Shown piece by piece: positions 32,720 to 44,373 of a DNA stretch of 64,000 bases. The stretch is from Ophiostoma sp. CBS 140.51 (taxonomy: Eukaryota > Ascomycota > Sordariomycetes > Ophiostomatales > Ophiostomataceae), in assembly GCA_029298735.1 (NCBI GenBank), contig JANSLP010000059.1, forward strand, positions 62,001-126,000. The letters are read 5' to 3'. Position 1 is the stretch's first letter, and each line of letters opens with the position of its first letter. The notes beneath the pieces are model-generated. The model searched no databases. It was not told the DNA's origin and saw only the letters and a list, made by a program, of their open reading frames with translations. The translations under genes and the position numbers were made by a program.

Positions 32720-33932
32720 CTAGAGCTCGTCATCGTCGTCGCTGTCCATCGCGCCGCGGCTTCTCGCCGTCCCGTTGTTACCACGCGAATCCTCTTCTTC
32801 CACATCAGTCTCTTCCTGCTCGTCCGACATAAATGGCACAAACGTAAAGTGCAGCCATTGCATGTTGTTGCCACCGTTGCCGTTGTGGTTTCCCAGCCCG
32901 GCACCACCATTCCCATTCCCGCTCCCGCCGTCCATCTCCACCATAAACTGCAGACTCAGCACACCCTGCCCGTCACCCCGGATGCTCACTTTGCTCGCGA
33001 GCCGCATCGCTTCGGTCGCCGACTTGATCAGGTCAAACTTGAAGCTCTGCGCCCAGCTCTCGCGCACGGAAATGGACTCGAACAGGCTGCGTCCGCGGGA
33101 AAAGTCGACGCTGGCGCTGCCCAAGGGGCCGTGGCTAGATAACCGTAAATAAGGCTCACGTGGGGTAACGGTGAGTGTCAACAGGTTGGGCGACGCAGGT
33201 GCCAGCTCGACCAATGCATCAAGCAGCCAGCGGGGCTGCATAATCATCTTGAACACCAAATCGTCACGGTCAAAGGGAATGGCCTCAAGCGCCTCGGGCA
33301 CGTACGTGGCGAGGTTGCACGTCGTCTTGACAGAGGCTTCCTCCAAGATAATGCCAAAGGGAGCACCCTCTTCGGCGTACGAGATGCTGCATGTGCCCGG
33401 CATGCCCAATATCTGGTGACTGAACGCATCGGTTGCCTGCTTGCCTGCGCCTGTGCCCCCGTTGTTGTTGTTGTTGCCGCCGCGGCGGAAATTGTCTGGA
33501 TCTTGCTTGACCTGCCGCGAGGGGGCATCTGTGACACCAAAGATTTGAAGGGCTTCGAGGAAGGCGGGTAGAGAGATTTGGAATGTAGCGGGGAGTGCTT
33601 CGTCATCTTCTTCTTCGTCATCATCATCACCAGCAGTCCCTTTGGAGCCGCCGCGAGGAAGGTTGAGTGAATAGGTTGCAAACATGGATCTGCCGATTGA
33701 TGCCATGCCTGTTCATATTAGTATGCTGTCAAACAATGCTTAAACTGGTCGTAGAATATGAGAACCCACCCTGCATGACCCGTGTGTGGTCGGCAATGAA
33801 CTTAATGCCGTCGTCCGAAATCTCAACGTGCACCTTGTTGGCGAAGCTGACGCAGCGGAGGAGTTGGTAGATCGGCCGGGTCGAGGTGGCCATCGCCCGG
33901 AAGAAAGGAGGAGCTTGAGTGTCGATATCCAT
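32720..33932 (-). CDS. rad1: DNA damage checkpoint clamp subunit Rad1 (9-1-1 complex)
   Basis: The Rad1 subunit of the Rad9-Hus1-Rad1 sliding clamp, loaded at damaged DNA to activate checkpoint kinase signalling in the nucleus. Exons 33932-33770 and 33708-32720 (61 nt intron, donor GTGGGT, branch ACTAAT, acceptor ACAG) give 383 residues. The first exon has the family's N-terminal clamp-fold strand order (RPIYQLLRCVSFANKVHVEI, then DDGIKFIADHTRVMQG). Later family-like segments are FQISLPAFLEALQIFG, YLRLSSHGPLGSASVDF and LQFMVEM. The acidic C-terminal tail (DEQEETDVEEED...DDDDEL) is typical. Two low-complexity insertions distinguish it: an Asp/Glu loop after the LNLPRGG stretch and an Asn/Gly loop near residue 130. 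Both should be surface loops. Confidence 0.9.
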
Positions 33933-34198
33933 CGTGGAGGTTGTGTGTGGGTAAGTAGAGAATGACGAAACGCTGAACGAGATGCGAAAAAAAAAGCAAA
34001 TGTGGTAGATAGATGTATGCGAAGAAACGCAAGAATAGCAGCAGAAACAGAATTCAACGAAATCAACAGAAACGCCGCTGTATATCAACTATGATACAGT
34101 TTTTTTTGATATCCTTCCCTTTCCCTTGTATATGACCTGTCGAGCTTCTTCTCTGCTCGACTCGGTCTTTGCTTTGTAGATAATCGAAGATGCTGGGT
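33933..34198. other. Short spacer between RAD1 promoter and OST5 3' end
   Basis: These 266 bp carry the RAD1 leader and the OST5 3' flank, including a run of T at 34100-34107. No gene was seen. Confidence 0.5.
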
Positions 34199-34575
34199 CT
34201 AGACGTAGACGCCCACCGCACAGAACATGTAGACAATGCCGATCCTAGAAGACGGTTGTTAGCAGATGTATACAGAGGATAAAGAGCGAGCCCTTCGTCG
34301 AATGTCAACATACGCAAGTGCCAATGATGCAGGAAGACCAAAGTAGGTGACGCCAGCAAGTGACCGCTCTAAAGATTGTTAGCTGCTATTCCAACACAAG
34401 ACAGAAAAAGATAGAGAAAACGGGAGCTTGACGCACTCAACAGGAAGCTGCCCGTCAGACCGAAAGCAGCAACCAGCAGCAGGAATCCCACCCAGAACTG
34501 GCTTCCCTTGCCCACAGTAGGTTGAAAGGGACTGCCCGACGCAGTTTGCCAGAGCTCATGCAGCGAAGAATCCAT
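34199..34575 (-). CDS. ost5: Oligosaccharyltransferase subunit OST5 (TMEM258 family)
   Basis: A small ER membrane subunit of oligosaccharyltransferase. Three exons, 34575-34437, 34368-34314 and 34244-34199, with introns of 68 and 69 nt (donors GTGCGT and GTATGT), give 79 residues, close to the roughly 80-86 usual for the family. The N-terminus reads SLHELWQTASGSPFQP and is followed by KGSQFWVGFLLLVAAFG, the first membrane helix. The second helix is in FGLPASLALAIGIVYMF and ends CAVGVYV, a hallmark C-terminus of fungal Ost5. It needs splicing to be seen. It starts 551 bp from GCN5 in the opposite direction. SWP1, another subunit of the same complex, is also in the window. Confidence 0.92.
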
Positions 34576-35126
34576 GTAGATGGTGTGGGTGAAGAGTTGG
34601 AGGAGGGAGGAGGAGGAGGAAAAGAAGGAGAGCGGTTGAGAAGGTGAGGAGATCGAAAGGGGCGAAAGGTTGGACGTTGGCGAGGTTGATATTGAGGATG
34701 GAATGTCGTGAGAATGGACGTCGTGGTAAGAGGGAAGCTTCGCCCAAGGGGAAACAGAGGCCAGCCAGTCAATTAGAGCAACGGTAGCTTCAATGCGTGG
34801 CGCGCGGCCTGCCGTGCGAGGAAAGTGCAAAGTACACGTTCACGTCCAGAAAGAGACTAGCGTGTTTCTGGACATCCGTCGCCTTTCCCTTCCCTTGGAG
34901 CCTTTCTCAGAAAGTGGAGACTTATACACGTGATACGATTAGTCACTACAATCTTCGAGGGGCGAGTTCCCACTTTACGCCACTCCACCTTTCTTTTCCT
35001 CTGCCGTCACTTGCCTTTACGAACCGCACGTCGCACTGGAGAGCTTCACAAGCTTTGGATCGCGAACTTGGACCTCAAGCGAAAAGAGGGCGCACAGCAC
35101 CGCCATCGATTCCGACACAACCAACC
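34576..35126. promoter_or_regulatory. Divergent promoter OST5 / GCN5
   Basis: A 551 bp bidirectional spacer. The OST5 side is purine-rich on the plus strand (a GGAGGA-type run near 34602-34620). A CACGTG palindrome lies at 34927-34932 in the context ACACGTGAT, as in the SWP1 upstream region. The GCN5 side is a C/T-rich leader. Both genes are probably served from here. Confidence 0.5.
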
Positions 35127-36680
35127 ATGGATCCATCAGACTTAGAGACGGCAGACGCCGTCCCTAAGGCTGAAGATAGTATGTGCACATCAATTTCTTC
35201 AAAGTTTTATCGACTAACACACCCAATAGATGCCAAGCGCAAGGCCAGCGAAGACCCAACGTCACCGACCGAAGCAAAACGGATCAAGCGCAGCGACTCT
35301 AGCGAAGCAGCCGACAACGTGAACGAGGTGGCGGACTCGACCGAGTCAGCAGTAGCAGGAACAGAAACGAAAGCGACATCAGCCGACAATGACGATAATG
35401 ACAAGAACGAAACAAAAGATGCGCCCAAGGCCGAAGCCGGCGCAATAAACGGCGACGAGGCTATGGAGACCGATGAGAAGAAGGAGAATGGAGAGGGTGG
35501 CGGCGAGGCAGATAAGAATGGCGATACAAAAGACGAAACGAACGGTACCGCCGCCGACAACGACTCCTTGGAAAAGAAGCCCCTCTCGAAAGCCGAAATG
35601 AAGCCGATTCCGTTCCCCGAAAAACCAGCCGTCATCGAAGAACGCACCGGCGAGATTGAGTTCCGTGTGGTCAATAATGACGGCGCCAAAGACAGCTTTG
35701 TCATTCTGACGGGCCTCAAGTGCATCTTCCAAAAACAACTACCAAAAATGCCAAAGGACTACATTGCTCGCCTCGTCTACGACCGCACACACTTGTCCAT
35801 TGCCATTGTCAAGAAACCGCTCGAGGTCGTCGGCGGCATTACCTACCGCCCATTCCGCGACCGCAAGTTTGCCGAAATTGTCTTTTGCGCCATCTCCTCG
35901 GACCAGCAGGTCAAGGGCTACGGCGCACATCTCATGTCCCACCTCAAGGACTATGTCAAGGCCACGAGTCCCGTCATGCACTTTCTCACCTATGCCGACA
36001 ATTACGCTATTGGCTATTTCAAGAAGCAAGGGTTCACAAAGGAAGTGACGCTGGACAAGTCCATCTGGATGGGCTACATTAAGGATTACGAGGGCGGCAC
36101 GATTATGCAGTGCTCTATGCTGCCGCGCATCCGCTACTTGGAAATGGGTCGCATGTTGCTCAAGCAGCGCGAGTGCGTCCAGGCCAAAGTACGCGCGTTC
36201 TCTAAATCGCACATTGTGCACCAGCCGCCCAAGGAGTGGAAACCGGGCACGGATGGCGTGCAGCCCATTGACCCGTTGACGGTCGAGGCCATCAGCGCTT
36301 CGGGCTGGTCCTCGGACATGGACGAGCTGGCGCGGCAGCCACGGCACGGCCCCAACTACAACCAGCTGCTGCACCTGCTTAACGATTTGCAGAACCACCA
36401 GAGTGCATGGCCGTTCTTGATCCCTGTCAGCCGCGATGACGTGGCCGACTACTACGAGGTGATCAAGGAGCCCATGGACTTGAGCACAATGGAGTCCAAG
36501 CTGGAAGCCGACCAGTACGCCACGCCCGAGGATTTCATTCACGATGCGAAGCTCATCTTCACCAACTGCCGCAAGTACAACAGCGACAACACGCCCTATA
36601 CCAAGTCGGCCAACAAGCTGGAGAAGTTTATGTGGCAGCAGATCAAGGCCATTCCAGAATGGTCACATCTAGATCCGTGA
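35127..36680 (+). CDS. gcn5: Histone acetyltransferase GCN5 (SAGA/ADA catalytic subunit)
   Basis: Transfers acetyl from acetyl-CoA to histone H3 (and other) lysines as the catalytic subunit of SAGA/ADA coactivators. Exons 35127-35178 and 35230-36680 give 500 residues. The 51 nt intron (GTATGT...AATAG) is in phase and stop-free, so it is invisible unless the splice sites are read. Residues 18-140 are an acidic Lys/Glu/Asp-rich disordered tail with a KRKASEDP...KRIKR basic patch. The GNAT domain covers about 150-310, with catalytic Glu233 in [10 protein letters not shown] and the acetyl-CoA loop QQVKGYGA at 243-250. The bromodomain covers about 393-495, with [14 protein letters not shown] and the acetyl-lysine-binding Asn468 in CRKYNSDN. 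The upstream open frame from 34797 is leader sequence. The ATG at 35127 sits in CCAACCATGG. Confidence 0.96.
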   Translation: MDPSDLETADAVPKAEDSMCTSISSKFYRLTHPIDAKRKASEDPTSPTEAKRIKRSDSSEAADNVNEVADSTESAVAGTETKATSADNDDNDKNETKDAPKAEAGAINGDEAMETDEKKENGEGGGEADKNGDTKDETNGTAADNDSLEKKPLSKAEMKPIPFPEKPAVIEERTGEIEFRVVNNDGAKDSFVILTGLKCIFQKQLPKMPKDYIARLVYDRTHLSIAIVKKPLEVVGGITYRPFRDRKFAEIVFCAISSDQQVKGYGAHLMSHLKDYVKATSPVMHFLTYADNYAIGYFKKQGFTKEVTLDKSIWMGYIKDYEGGTIMQCSMLPRIRYLEMGRMLLKQRECVQAKVRAFSKSHIVHQPPKEWKPGTDGVQPIDPLTVEAISASGWSSDMDELARQPRHGPNYNQLLHLLNDLQNHQSAWPFLIPVSRDDVADYYEVIKEPMDLSTMESKLEADQYATPEDFIHDAKLIFTNCRKYNSDNTPYTKSANKLEKFMWQQIKAIPEWSHLDP

Positions 36681-37616
36681 TCTGTCGCTACTGCTGCTGC
36701 TCATTTTCTTCTCTCTTTTTTATTTCGACACACTGGCGTCTATTGTTTTTTTTTATGAGCGTGCGTTGGTTTTTATTTACTCCTCTTTCAAATTTCCTTC
36801 TTTTTTACTTTCTGTTACATTATTTAGCATCACTGCATGGTCATCAACTTGGAGGACAAATGGTTTTTATACCCAGACGTGTGAGAAAGACGGGTGTTGC
36901 ATGGCCACACAAAAAGGAGCATTTCGGGCTGGTTAGGCTGCATTGGTGGGAGGTCGGCGGCGTTTTACTGGGGTTTTTGTAAGGTCTTTGACTTCAAAAA
37001 TATCAAAATAATTCAAATCGAACAAGAAAAGCAGCAACACACAATATGGTAGAGAAATGTGAACTGTAGCAAAGGCACGTCACCGGCAAAGTTTGTAAAT
37101 AAACTGCGATATCTAGCTATTTGTCTCGTGTAGTGACTCAAAACCAACGTATGCTATCCAGGATGCATGAAGGAGTACGGTAACAAAAATTGTAAGATAA
37201 CCTGAAAGCGAAATCTAAAATCCAGCGGTACAAATAGAATCAAAGAGGCAACGCCTCGACGGAGCGGGATAAACGTGGGCCGTCTAATCATCGTTTGGCC
37301 GGGAAAACATAAACAAAATAGGGGGAATAAGGGACATGAGAATAACCCGACGAGAAAGAGGATGTAAATAAAATCCAACGAAATGGGATACCCGCAAGTT
37401 TGGAAAAGCAACACAGAACTCCGCGCCTAAAGACAATGAGACTGACATTCAATGCAGCTCTAATAAGCCAACGCCGGCGCCTCCAGATAAAATATGGCGT
37501 GACAAAGGAAAAGCATAATAGACCGATTAACCAAAACAGAAAAGGGGAATTAGGCGAGTGGATGTGAAAATGAGAGGAACAATTCGAGATCCAATGAGAC
37601 AAGAGGAAAGATCTCC
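36681..37616. other. Convergent 3' region
   Basis: A 936 bp spacer between converging genes. The first 150 bp are T-rich (GCN5 3' UTR), and 37000-37560 is A-rich on the plus strand (3' flank of the minus-strand gene). No gene was recognised. Confidence 0.55.
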
Positions 37617-38897
37617 TCACTGGCTTGGAAGCCGTAGAGTGGAATATGTCCGGCGGAACATGGCGGTTCTATCGCGGGTTCTACCCGTTGATGGTGAGGA
37701 CGAGGCCGCAGCCGTATTATCTGACGACAATCCCTCACTGAGCTCTGGGAGCTCACCTGGAGACGCTCCGCCCTCGACAGTCTGGCGCAGAATGTCGCGG
37801 AGAGGTTCGGGGACGTCGTTCCAGTTTCCTTGCTGTGCCGAGGTCATGATATGCGCCGAAACTGTGTTGAAGTATTCCAACCCGTTCTGGCCTGGGATAG
37901 CGTTGGAGTACGCCAGCCCGATGCCGACAGAGTCGCCGCCGCCACCACCACTGGAGAGTAGATTCGAATTTAGATTCGCACTTGCATTTGAGCTTAGGCT
38001 TGCTGTCTGCGTAATTTGAGACGTGTACTCTGAGTGCACAAACGGCAGGTCGGCGTGCTGGGCCACCATGTTGAGGTTTCCAGTTTCAAGGGCGTTTTTA
38101 AGCCACTGCTCCCAGTCCTCGTCCAGTGGCTGTGAGGTGTCGCCTGCATTGTGGGCGGCCACGCGCTCTCTAAGCCGCTCATTCAGCTGGAGGCCGATGC
38201 TCTGCGTGACAATGCTGTCGTCGCTATCCTCCCGGTTACCACTCTCGACATCGTTCATGGCCTCGTCCTCGACCGGGGTAATGTCAAAACCGGCCACTAC
38301 TGTCGGCCGCGGTCCGTGCGAGGAAGGTGTCGCCGATCCTGTTGCCGCGTTTGCGTTGGCGTTGAAATTGGTGTTTGTGCTGGCGTTGAGTATGCATTCG
38401 TCTTCTCGTCTCGCGTACACCATGGCGGGATGCGAGCTGTCAAGCAACGTCATATTGTTGTGCATGCCAAAAGGTTGTTCCTCGTCCACCTTGATCTCTC
38501 TCCGGACGTGGCGGTAGTCGGGCATGTCGTCGGCGGCTGTGTCGAGGATGGTAATGCTCTGTTCTTTCTCGTAGCGCTCCTTGGCCCAGCGTGTGCCTTC
38601 CCATTTTGTCAGATTAGCAATCTCAGAGGGTGTGAGGCGGAGAGCATCAAAGGCGCGGAAAAGGCGGCGGTGCCATGGCCAGCGGCTCAGGCGGATGCGG
38701 TGGATGGGGTGGCAGTAGTCGAGGCCGGGGTACTTGGCCTCTTGTGTATCCAGATGGCCATAAAATGAGTGGACTTCTTGGCGGACTTCAAAGACGAGAA
38801 AACGAGTCAAAAGTCCGGAGAAATTTGGCGGGTCAGACGTCTTTGGCCGCGGAAGAATGTGCTCGTAGACAAGCTGATCGATCGCAGGACGCTTCAT
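37617..38897 (-). CDS. Conserved-looking fungal protein of unknown function
   Basis: A single exon of 426 residues from ATG 38897. The first 150 residues look ordered and rich in aromatic and charged residues: LVYEHILPRPKTSD, FLVFEVRQEVHSFYGHLD, PIHRIRLSRWPWHRRLFRAFD and NLTKWEGTRWAKERYEKEQ, then ITILDTAADDMPDY. The remainder is mostly disordered, Asn/Ala/Ser-rich, with an acidic patch (VESGNREDSDDS). A helical piece contains the stretch DEDWEQWLKNALETGNLN. No signal peptide or membrane span is seen. The Trp-rich N-terminal block resembles fungal hypothetical proteins I have a general impression of, but I cannot give it a domain name. It converges with GCN5. Confidence 0.78.
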   Translation of the reverse strand: MKRPAIDQLVYEHILPRPKTSDPPNFSGLLTRFLVFEVRQEVHSFYGHLDTQEAKYPGLDYCHPIHRIRLSRWPWHRRLFRAFDALRLTPSEIANLTKWEGTRWAKERYEKEQSITILDTAADDMPDYRHVRREIKVDEEQPFGMHNNMTLLDSSHPAMVYARREDECILNASTNTNFNANANAATGSATPSSHGPRPTVVAGFDITPVEDEAMNDVESGNREDSDDSIVTQSIGLQLNERLRERVAAHNAGDTSQPLDEDWEQWLKNALETGNLNMVAQHADLPFVHSEYTSQITQTASLSSNASANLNSNLLSSGGGGGDSVGIGLAYSNAIPGQNGLEYFNTVSAHIMTSAQQGNWNDVPEPLRDILRQTVEGGASPGELPELSEGLSSDNTAAASSSPSTGRTRDRTAMFRRTYSTLRLPSQ

Positions 38898-41800
38898 CGT
38901 GGCGAGGGGAGATGGTGTGAAGCGTGAGGCGTGAAGGTGTGATTGGGTTGCGTTAAGTCGGGTATGAAGGGAAGATGATGGCTGGAGCGCAACAAAAGAA
39001 AAGAAGGAAAGAACAGGAAGAGCAATGGAAAACAGAGGAGAGAAGCGACCAAAACGTGAGCTGTCGTTCTTGGATCAAGCTTGAATAAAAATTTCGCGCA
39101 GTTCGCTGTTGTTGGAAGTTGAACCCGTTGACTTTTGTTGGGTGTCGTTGGCCGCAACCGTCGAGTTTCAAAGAGCGGTGAAATTGGGGAGCAAAGCTAG
39201 AAGAAGCAAAACGCCTTGCCCTTGCACCGTATCACTCCGTCTTGCGCTTGGGTTGCGAAACTGGTGGACTGAGCGAGCAAAAAAAGCGATCGCCGCCTCT
39301 TCTTTTCCGTCACCCCTTACTCGCTCTGCTTTTCTTGGATCGTTGTTTCTTCTTCTTCCACCTTTTTTTTTTGCCTTGTGATTTGGTGGCAGTGTCGCTT
39401 GTTGCGTGTGGGGAGCTGTTTGGCTTGGTTTGGCTTGTGTCGGCTGAAAGGTGCACTTATTTGACTGGGCGGAGCCAATGCCAGCGAAACCGTGTAAGTG
39501 CACGCAGCAGGAAGTGCTCCGGGGTGCCTCTTCGGTGCACTTGTAGCTTGTACAAGGAGAGTGGGGTAGCGAAAGAAAGAGAGAGGAGAGGAGGTTTGAG
39601 CGGGCGTTTGTTTCTTTTTTTGTCTGTCACAGGAGGTGTCAGCCAGCCAAGGCTTTTGGGTTAGGCTGCCAGAGCTGTGGCGATGATGAGCGATGGATGA
39701 TGGAAGACCGGTCGGCGACGGAGGGTGCGGCAGTGACAGTTGTCAAAAATGGCTGAAGCTCGTGTAAAGTAGATAGAGTGTATCTACTTCCACCGTGTTG
39801 CTGAGTGACAAACCGTTCGGTGGTCGTTGGGCTGTTGGAGAGACTAGCAAAACGGTATGGAAGCTCCCCGTGTCTTGTGGTGGCACTAAAGTGGAGAGTC
39901 GATGTTTCATGAACGGTATTTGAATGCAATGTGAGAGATGCAAGAGGTGGGGGGGTTGTTGATGGGTTCGAATAGTCTTCTTTGATGAGAGATGGCCAAA
40001 ACAAAAGGAACAGAGTGAGAAGCTCGAGAGCGAAAGTTGGGGTGGTGCCAAAGTACTTAAATGTCCAAAAAAGAAACGAAATCCAAAAATGGTGGCCTTT
40101 CGGCAGCCGCGGGGAAGAGTGGCGGAGACAGAGGGGGAAAAAGAAGACGACAACAATGAGGATGTTGAATGTGGAAATGCGAATGTGACGGGGTTGCGTG
40201 GGAGCCTGGGCGAGGTTTATTAGACAAGTGACGACACGAGGTCCGGCTTTGGCTTTTCTTTTAGCTGTTTTCCTTTTTGGTGAGGCGGAAAGTATACGTG
40301 GGAAGGAGGGACGTGGAGAGGCGTGACTGGGTAGCGCGTAGTGCCGGTCTAAATGGCCTTAATGGTGTAAATGGCCGTGAATGGGGCTGGTCATTGTTAT
40401 TGTTGTCGCGGCCTTGGGTTTGTTGTCTGGTTGTCTGGTCGTGAACTGGGCATCCGACGAAAAGTACACAGTATGTGGAGAGGGGAGATGGCGGGGAGAA
40501 ATAGGAAGAGGAAGAAGAGGAAGAAGAGGAAAAGAGTTATGGCGCAACGAAACGAAAAGAGAAAGAGCGTCGTGTTTGCTGGCACGTGTGGCATGGGACC
40601 TTCTTTTTCGGCTCTCTTATTCTCTCTCACGGAAGGGATGAAGAACGAAAGGAACGACAAGGGAAGGGAAAGAAGGGAAACAAAAGGACAAAAGCTGGGC
40701 TTGGGAACAAATAGGGACAAATCAGGAAAGAGCATCTTGGGTCAGGCCCCCCGGCTTTGGGTCTCGTTGGCCCCGGCCTGGTCTGGCCTACATCTACCCT
40801 TTTCTTTTTCTTCTCCCACGGAAGGTACGCCCGACCTGCAGGCCAACCGAAAACTCGATCCTCGTCCCCTTGCTTTTGTGTGCTTTTGTGTTTGGTGCTT
40901 TGGTGCTCTTTTCCTTTTGTGCCCCCTCTTGTCTCTCTTGCCTCTCGTACTCTGTCTCTCCTTCCTTGTTTCTGCCCCTCGTATGTGGATGCACAAGCTC
41001 GCCATGGCGCACCTTTTAAAGGCAACATTCAGCATCAAATGACTACAAGTATCCCACACGGCGGAGAAAACGAGAGCAACTGCACATAGATTCGGGTACG
41101 GACACAGTGCACACCACACACTACGGAATATGCATTGGCGAGAAGAACGGCAGCAACACAGCTCTTCCGCTGTGTCTTTTCTTGTCTTTTTATTTGGTCA
41201 CTGATGGTTTTGGAGGTGTGGGTGCCATCTGTGGAGCTCCCTTCCCACCAACCCAGCAGGGCTAAGCATCATGCCGTGTAAGAGGACTGGGGATGCCGTG
41301 GTGGAAGGAAGGAGAGAAGGGTAGGCAGGCATTATTCACAATAGGACAGTGGGAAAGGCATACAAAAAGAGGAAAGAGGGACATGAAAAAGTGCACAAGC
41401 AGGCCACGAAATAGGAGTTCGGAAGAAAAAGTGTCGCAGAGGAAGGAACGACCGCCAGACAGGGGAGGTCAGCGAGGCAGCGAGACAAATAGCTCCTTCA
41501 AAGAGAGGAGAGAAACGATATGTACCAAACTGGGAAGGACGTGCCCCGAGCCAACCGGCCTTTTAGTCTTGGGGTTTGGGAGGGAAAGAGAGACATGCCA
41601 GAGAGACATCTCACGAAAAGAGAAAGAAAGACATATGTGTACATACAAAAGAAGAAACAGGATGGGACACACAGAAGGAAGGAGGAGCCAACTTCTCAGG
41701 GGCGCTGCAATAATACCCACCAGTTGGCCCCCAGAAATCCCATCCTCTCGTTTTGTCGGTTCTGGTCGCTCTTTCTCGTTTTGTGACCTGTATTCTTGTG

Positions 41801-42372
41801 TTCCATATTCGGGATCAAGAAGGTTACAGTGGAAACAAATAAATCCACAATGATACTCAATACCGTCAAAATGATATGCAGAAGAACTGCCCGCTCTTTT
41901 GCATTTCCCGTTTGCGTCTGATGCCGGAGCATGGGCGCCGTCCTCAGTACGTCACTCAGCCGGTCAGTCTCCGAGATATGTCGCATGTATCTCGCAAGTA
42001 GCAAGTTACAAGTAAAATTTGGCCTGCCGGAATGGGTATTTTGCAGAGAGGGAAGGATGAAGGGAAACAAAAGACAAAACGATGGTTGGTCGGAACAGGC
42101 GCAGCATTCAACTAAGCTTCTTGTCCTCATCATCGACGAGCAAATCAGAAGCCACAGTGCGGGTTTTGCTGAGTCGCTTGGTCTTGTTAGGTGGCCGCAT
42201 GGCGATGATGTGCGGGTCAAGAAGGTCAGGTCAGATACAGCATCTTATTGGCTGATTGGTACTTTCAGAGTGGATTACTGTGCACTTCTAGCGGATGCTT
42301 CAGGTGTGCCACTAGCAATTTAGTGTCAACGCCGTGCTTGTGCTTGACGCAGCTGCAGTGTGCAGATTGTCA

Positions 42373-42432
42373 TGCAGAGTGCAGTGCAGAGTGCAGTGCA
42401 GAGTGCAGTGCAGAGTGCAGTGCAGAGTGCAG
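42373..42432. repeat. 12-bp tandem repeat, five exact copies
   Basis: The unit TGCAGAGTGCAG is repeated five times without mismatch. The unit itself is two similar hexamers (TGCAGA and GTGCAG). It is flanked by related TGCAG words. Exact copies suggest recent expansion. Confidence 0.92.
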
Positions 42433-43259
42433 TGTGTAGGGCCAAGCTACGGCGAACTACGGATGCTGCCGAATATCGCGTGAAATCGACGAGCGACAAA
42501 GATTGGTGAAGATGAAGGCGGTGAAAATAAAATAAAATAAATGCAAGCATCAAAAGACAATTTTATTTTTAAAAGAATATCGAAAGACTAATCAATCATC
42601 GAATCACCGATTGAATGATTGCTTGCACCTGACAAACACTGGCCATATATGGCGGCCAGGTGTGGCAGCCTCAAATCGAAGGAGTGGCCCCTGAATCTCG
42701 CCCTTTTTACACCCTCACCCTTCCTTGTAACTTGTGCACAATCCCATGTCCGTGCTGGGTCGCCTGTTTCGGCGGCCGTATGTTGGTGAGCGGCCCATTG
42801 GTGAGGCCTGCCGGCCTGTCGAGAGAACAAGAGAACGAGTGAACGAGAGGAAGAAAATAAGGAACCATGTCGTCAAAAGCGGTCCAACAGTACCGATCCT
42901 ACATTTCCTTTGTTCTTTTTTACGCGGATCCACTTCACCCATCATTGCGGTCTTGGTGTTAAAGGATCATGTAGATCTATTGCGAGAGTAAGATTTGTTG
43001 CGCCTTGCAGACAGAGGTCGCAGACTAGTAGTGGCTAGAATAACGCAAGGCGCTTTTCGCGCTTAGACTTCTACCATTTGCATTCTTTTCGAGTGACATA
43101 TTTTGTTTATTTTCCGTTGTTACTCTAAGCTGTGTTTGTCGTGTTCCTAAATGTCACTCGTTGTCACTGGGTCCGGTAAAGACAGTGAGTAAATAAAGGC
43201 AGTCCGCCCTGGCCACTGCTACACTGCCCCATCTGGATCTAGAACTGCATCCAGGCTAC

Positions 43260-43900
43260 GATGCCAATATGCAATGTAAAGCAAACTCTAGGGACTTTCG
43301 AGAGACAAGTGAAAGCAATGTCACTGCGCGACTTGTTTTTGCTGGCCTTCGAGTGGTGACCGGCCCTCTCCTTCTTATTTATTTGAGAAAAAGACCCGGG
43401 CTAGCCAGTACAGGCCGACCTTTGAACGGCCGTCCGGGGCCACAACCATGGCCGCAAGACATTTTGCCCTGCCATTTTATTTAATTTGAACCCCTCATAT
43501 TTCTCAGGTACCCCCGTCACGAGCCGGCCATCCGGGTCTATATTTTCGTTGCCGTTCTGCGCGGCCGGCTCATAAAAAGCATTGACTGGCTCGCGATGGC
43601 CCGGAAGCAATAACGCGACTAAGAAACGCGTCTGCCTAGTCCCGGACGGCATGAACAAAGGACACGTCTATCCCGGCAGAGAAAGGTCACGCCAGTACTC
43701 AGCATGGCCGGCCTCGGCATGGCGTCTTACGTGGCACAACTACGACGTAGGCCCGCCCGAGATTGTTACTTGTTAGAAGGCTATTGACCTAGCCGTGACC
43801 GCATCAGCATTGTAGTGGCGATGCACGTAATCGACACGCAAGTCAACGCGGCATTGTGGCCGGAAGGTTACCGGCCCGGGCGGGCCGTGACAAGACAAAA
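43260..43900. other. G/C-rich patch, possible gene relic
   Basis: This stretch is visibly richer in G/C and CpG than its surroundings. It contains short open frames on both strands broken by stops: 43401-43658 on minus with NAFYEPAAQNGNENIDPDG, and 43582-43776 on plus with SAWRLTWHNYDVGPPE. The composition looks like former coding DNA, but I recognise no protein family. Which strand would be coding is uncertain. Confidence 0.25.
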
Positions 43901-44373
43901 GACATCCTTCACGATATCCAATGAAGGGCATATGAAGAACAGACCAAAGGCTGGTAATTATTGCAAACAGATTTACATGTACTGGAAAATCCAAAGATGT
44001 GCGTAGAAATAAAATTCAAATAGTCGTATCGTCGTGATGACCAAGCTGTTAGAATAATGGCAGAATAAAAATCAAAACAAATACATCGTGTGTGTGTATG
44101 TGTGTTTGTGCAAGCGTGTGTGCCGGCTTCGTAAATTCGTAAAGATGGCGATATGTCCAAAGAAAAAGAGATCAAAAAAATCCCAAGGAAACGTAAAGTT
44201 GGAGCAAAAGATAACAGCACCTCCGAGCACCAGAGAGGGATAAGAAAAAAAATAACACAAAACAAGAATCGAAATCACCATCCAAATACTCTCCGTGGCT
44301 TGCCTAGACTAGCCAGCAGAGGGGGTAGACATGCATATTACCGCTCGCGGTCCAAATCGGCAGAACTGATCGG

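Larger units (their letters stand above)
38898..44373. other. 5.5 kb gene-poor spacer
   Basis: No supported gene. The first 100-300 bp hold the promoter/leader of the 426-residue protein. The 40490-40720 interval is purine-rich and 40790-40980 pyrimidine-rich on the plus strand. A 60-bp tandem repeat lies at 42373-42432. A G/C-rich patch with broken reading frames occupies about 43260-43900. A GT-rich microsatellite lies near 44087-44125. Frames at 40371-41042 and 41293-41853 are low-complexity and unsupported. Confidence 0.5.

Noticed and set aside
34797..35126. N-terminal extension of GCN5 by 110 residues
   Set aside because: The extension lies in promoter/leader DNA. The ATG at 35127 has good context and matches the normal GCN5 start.
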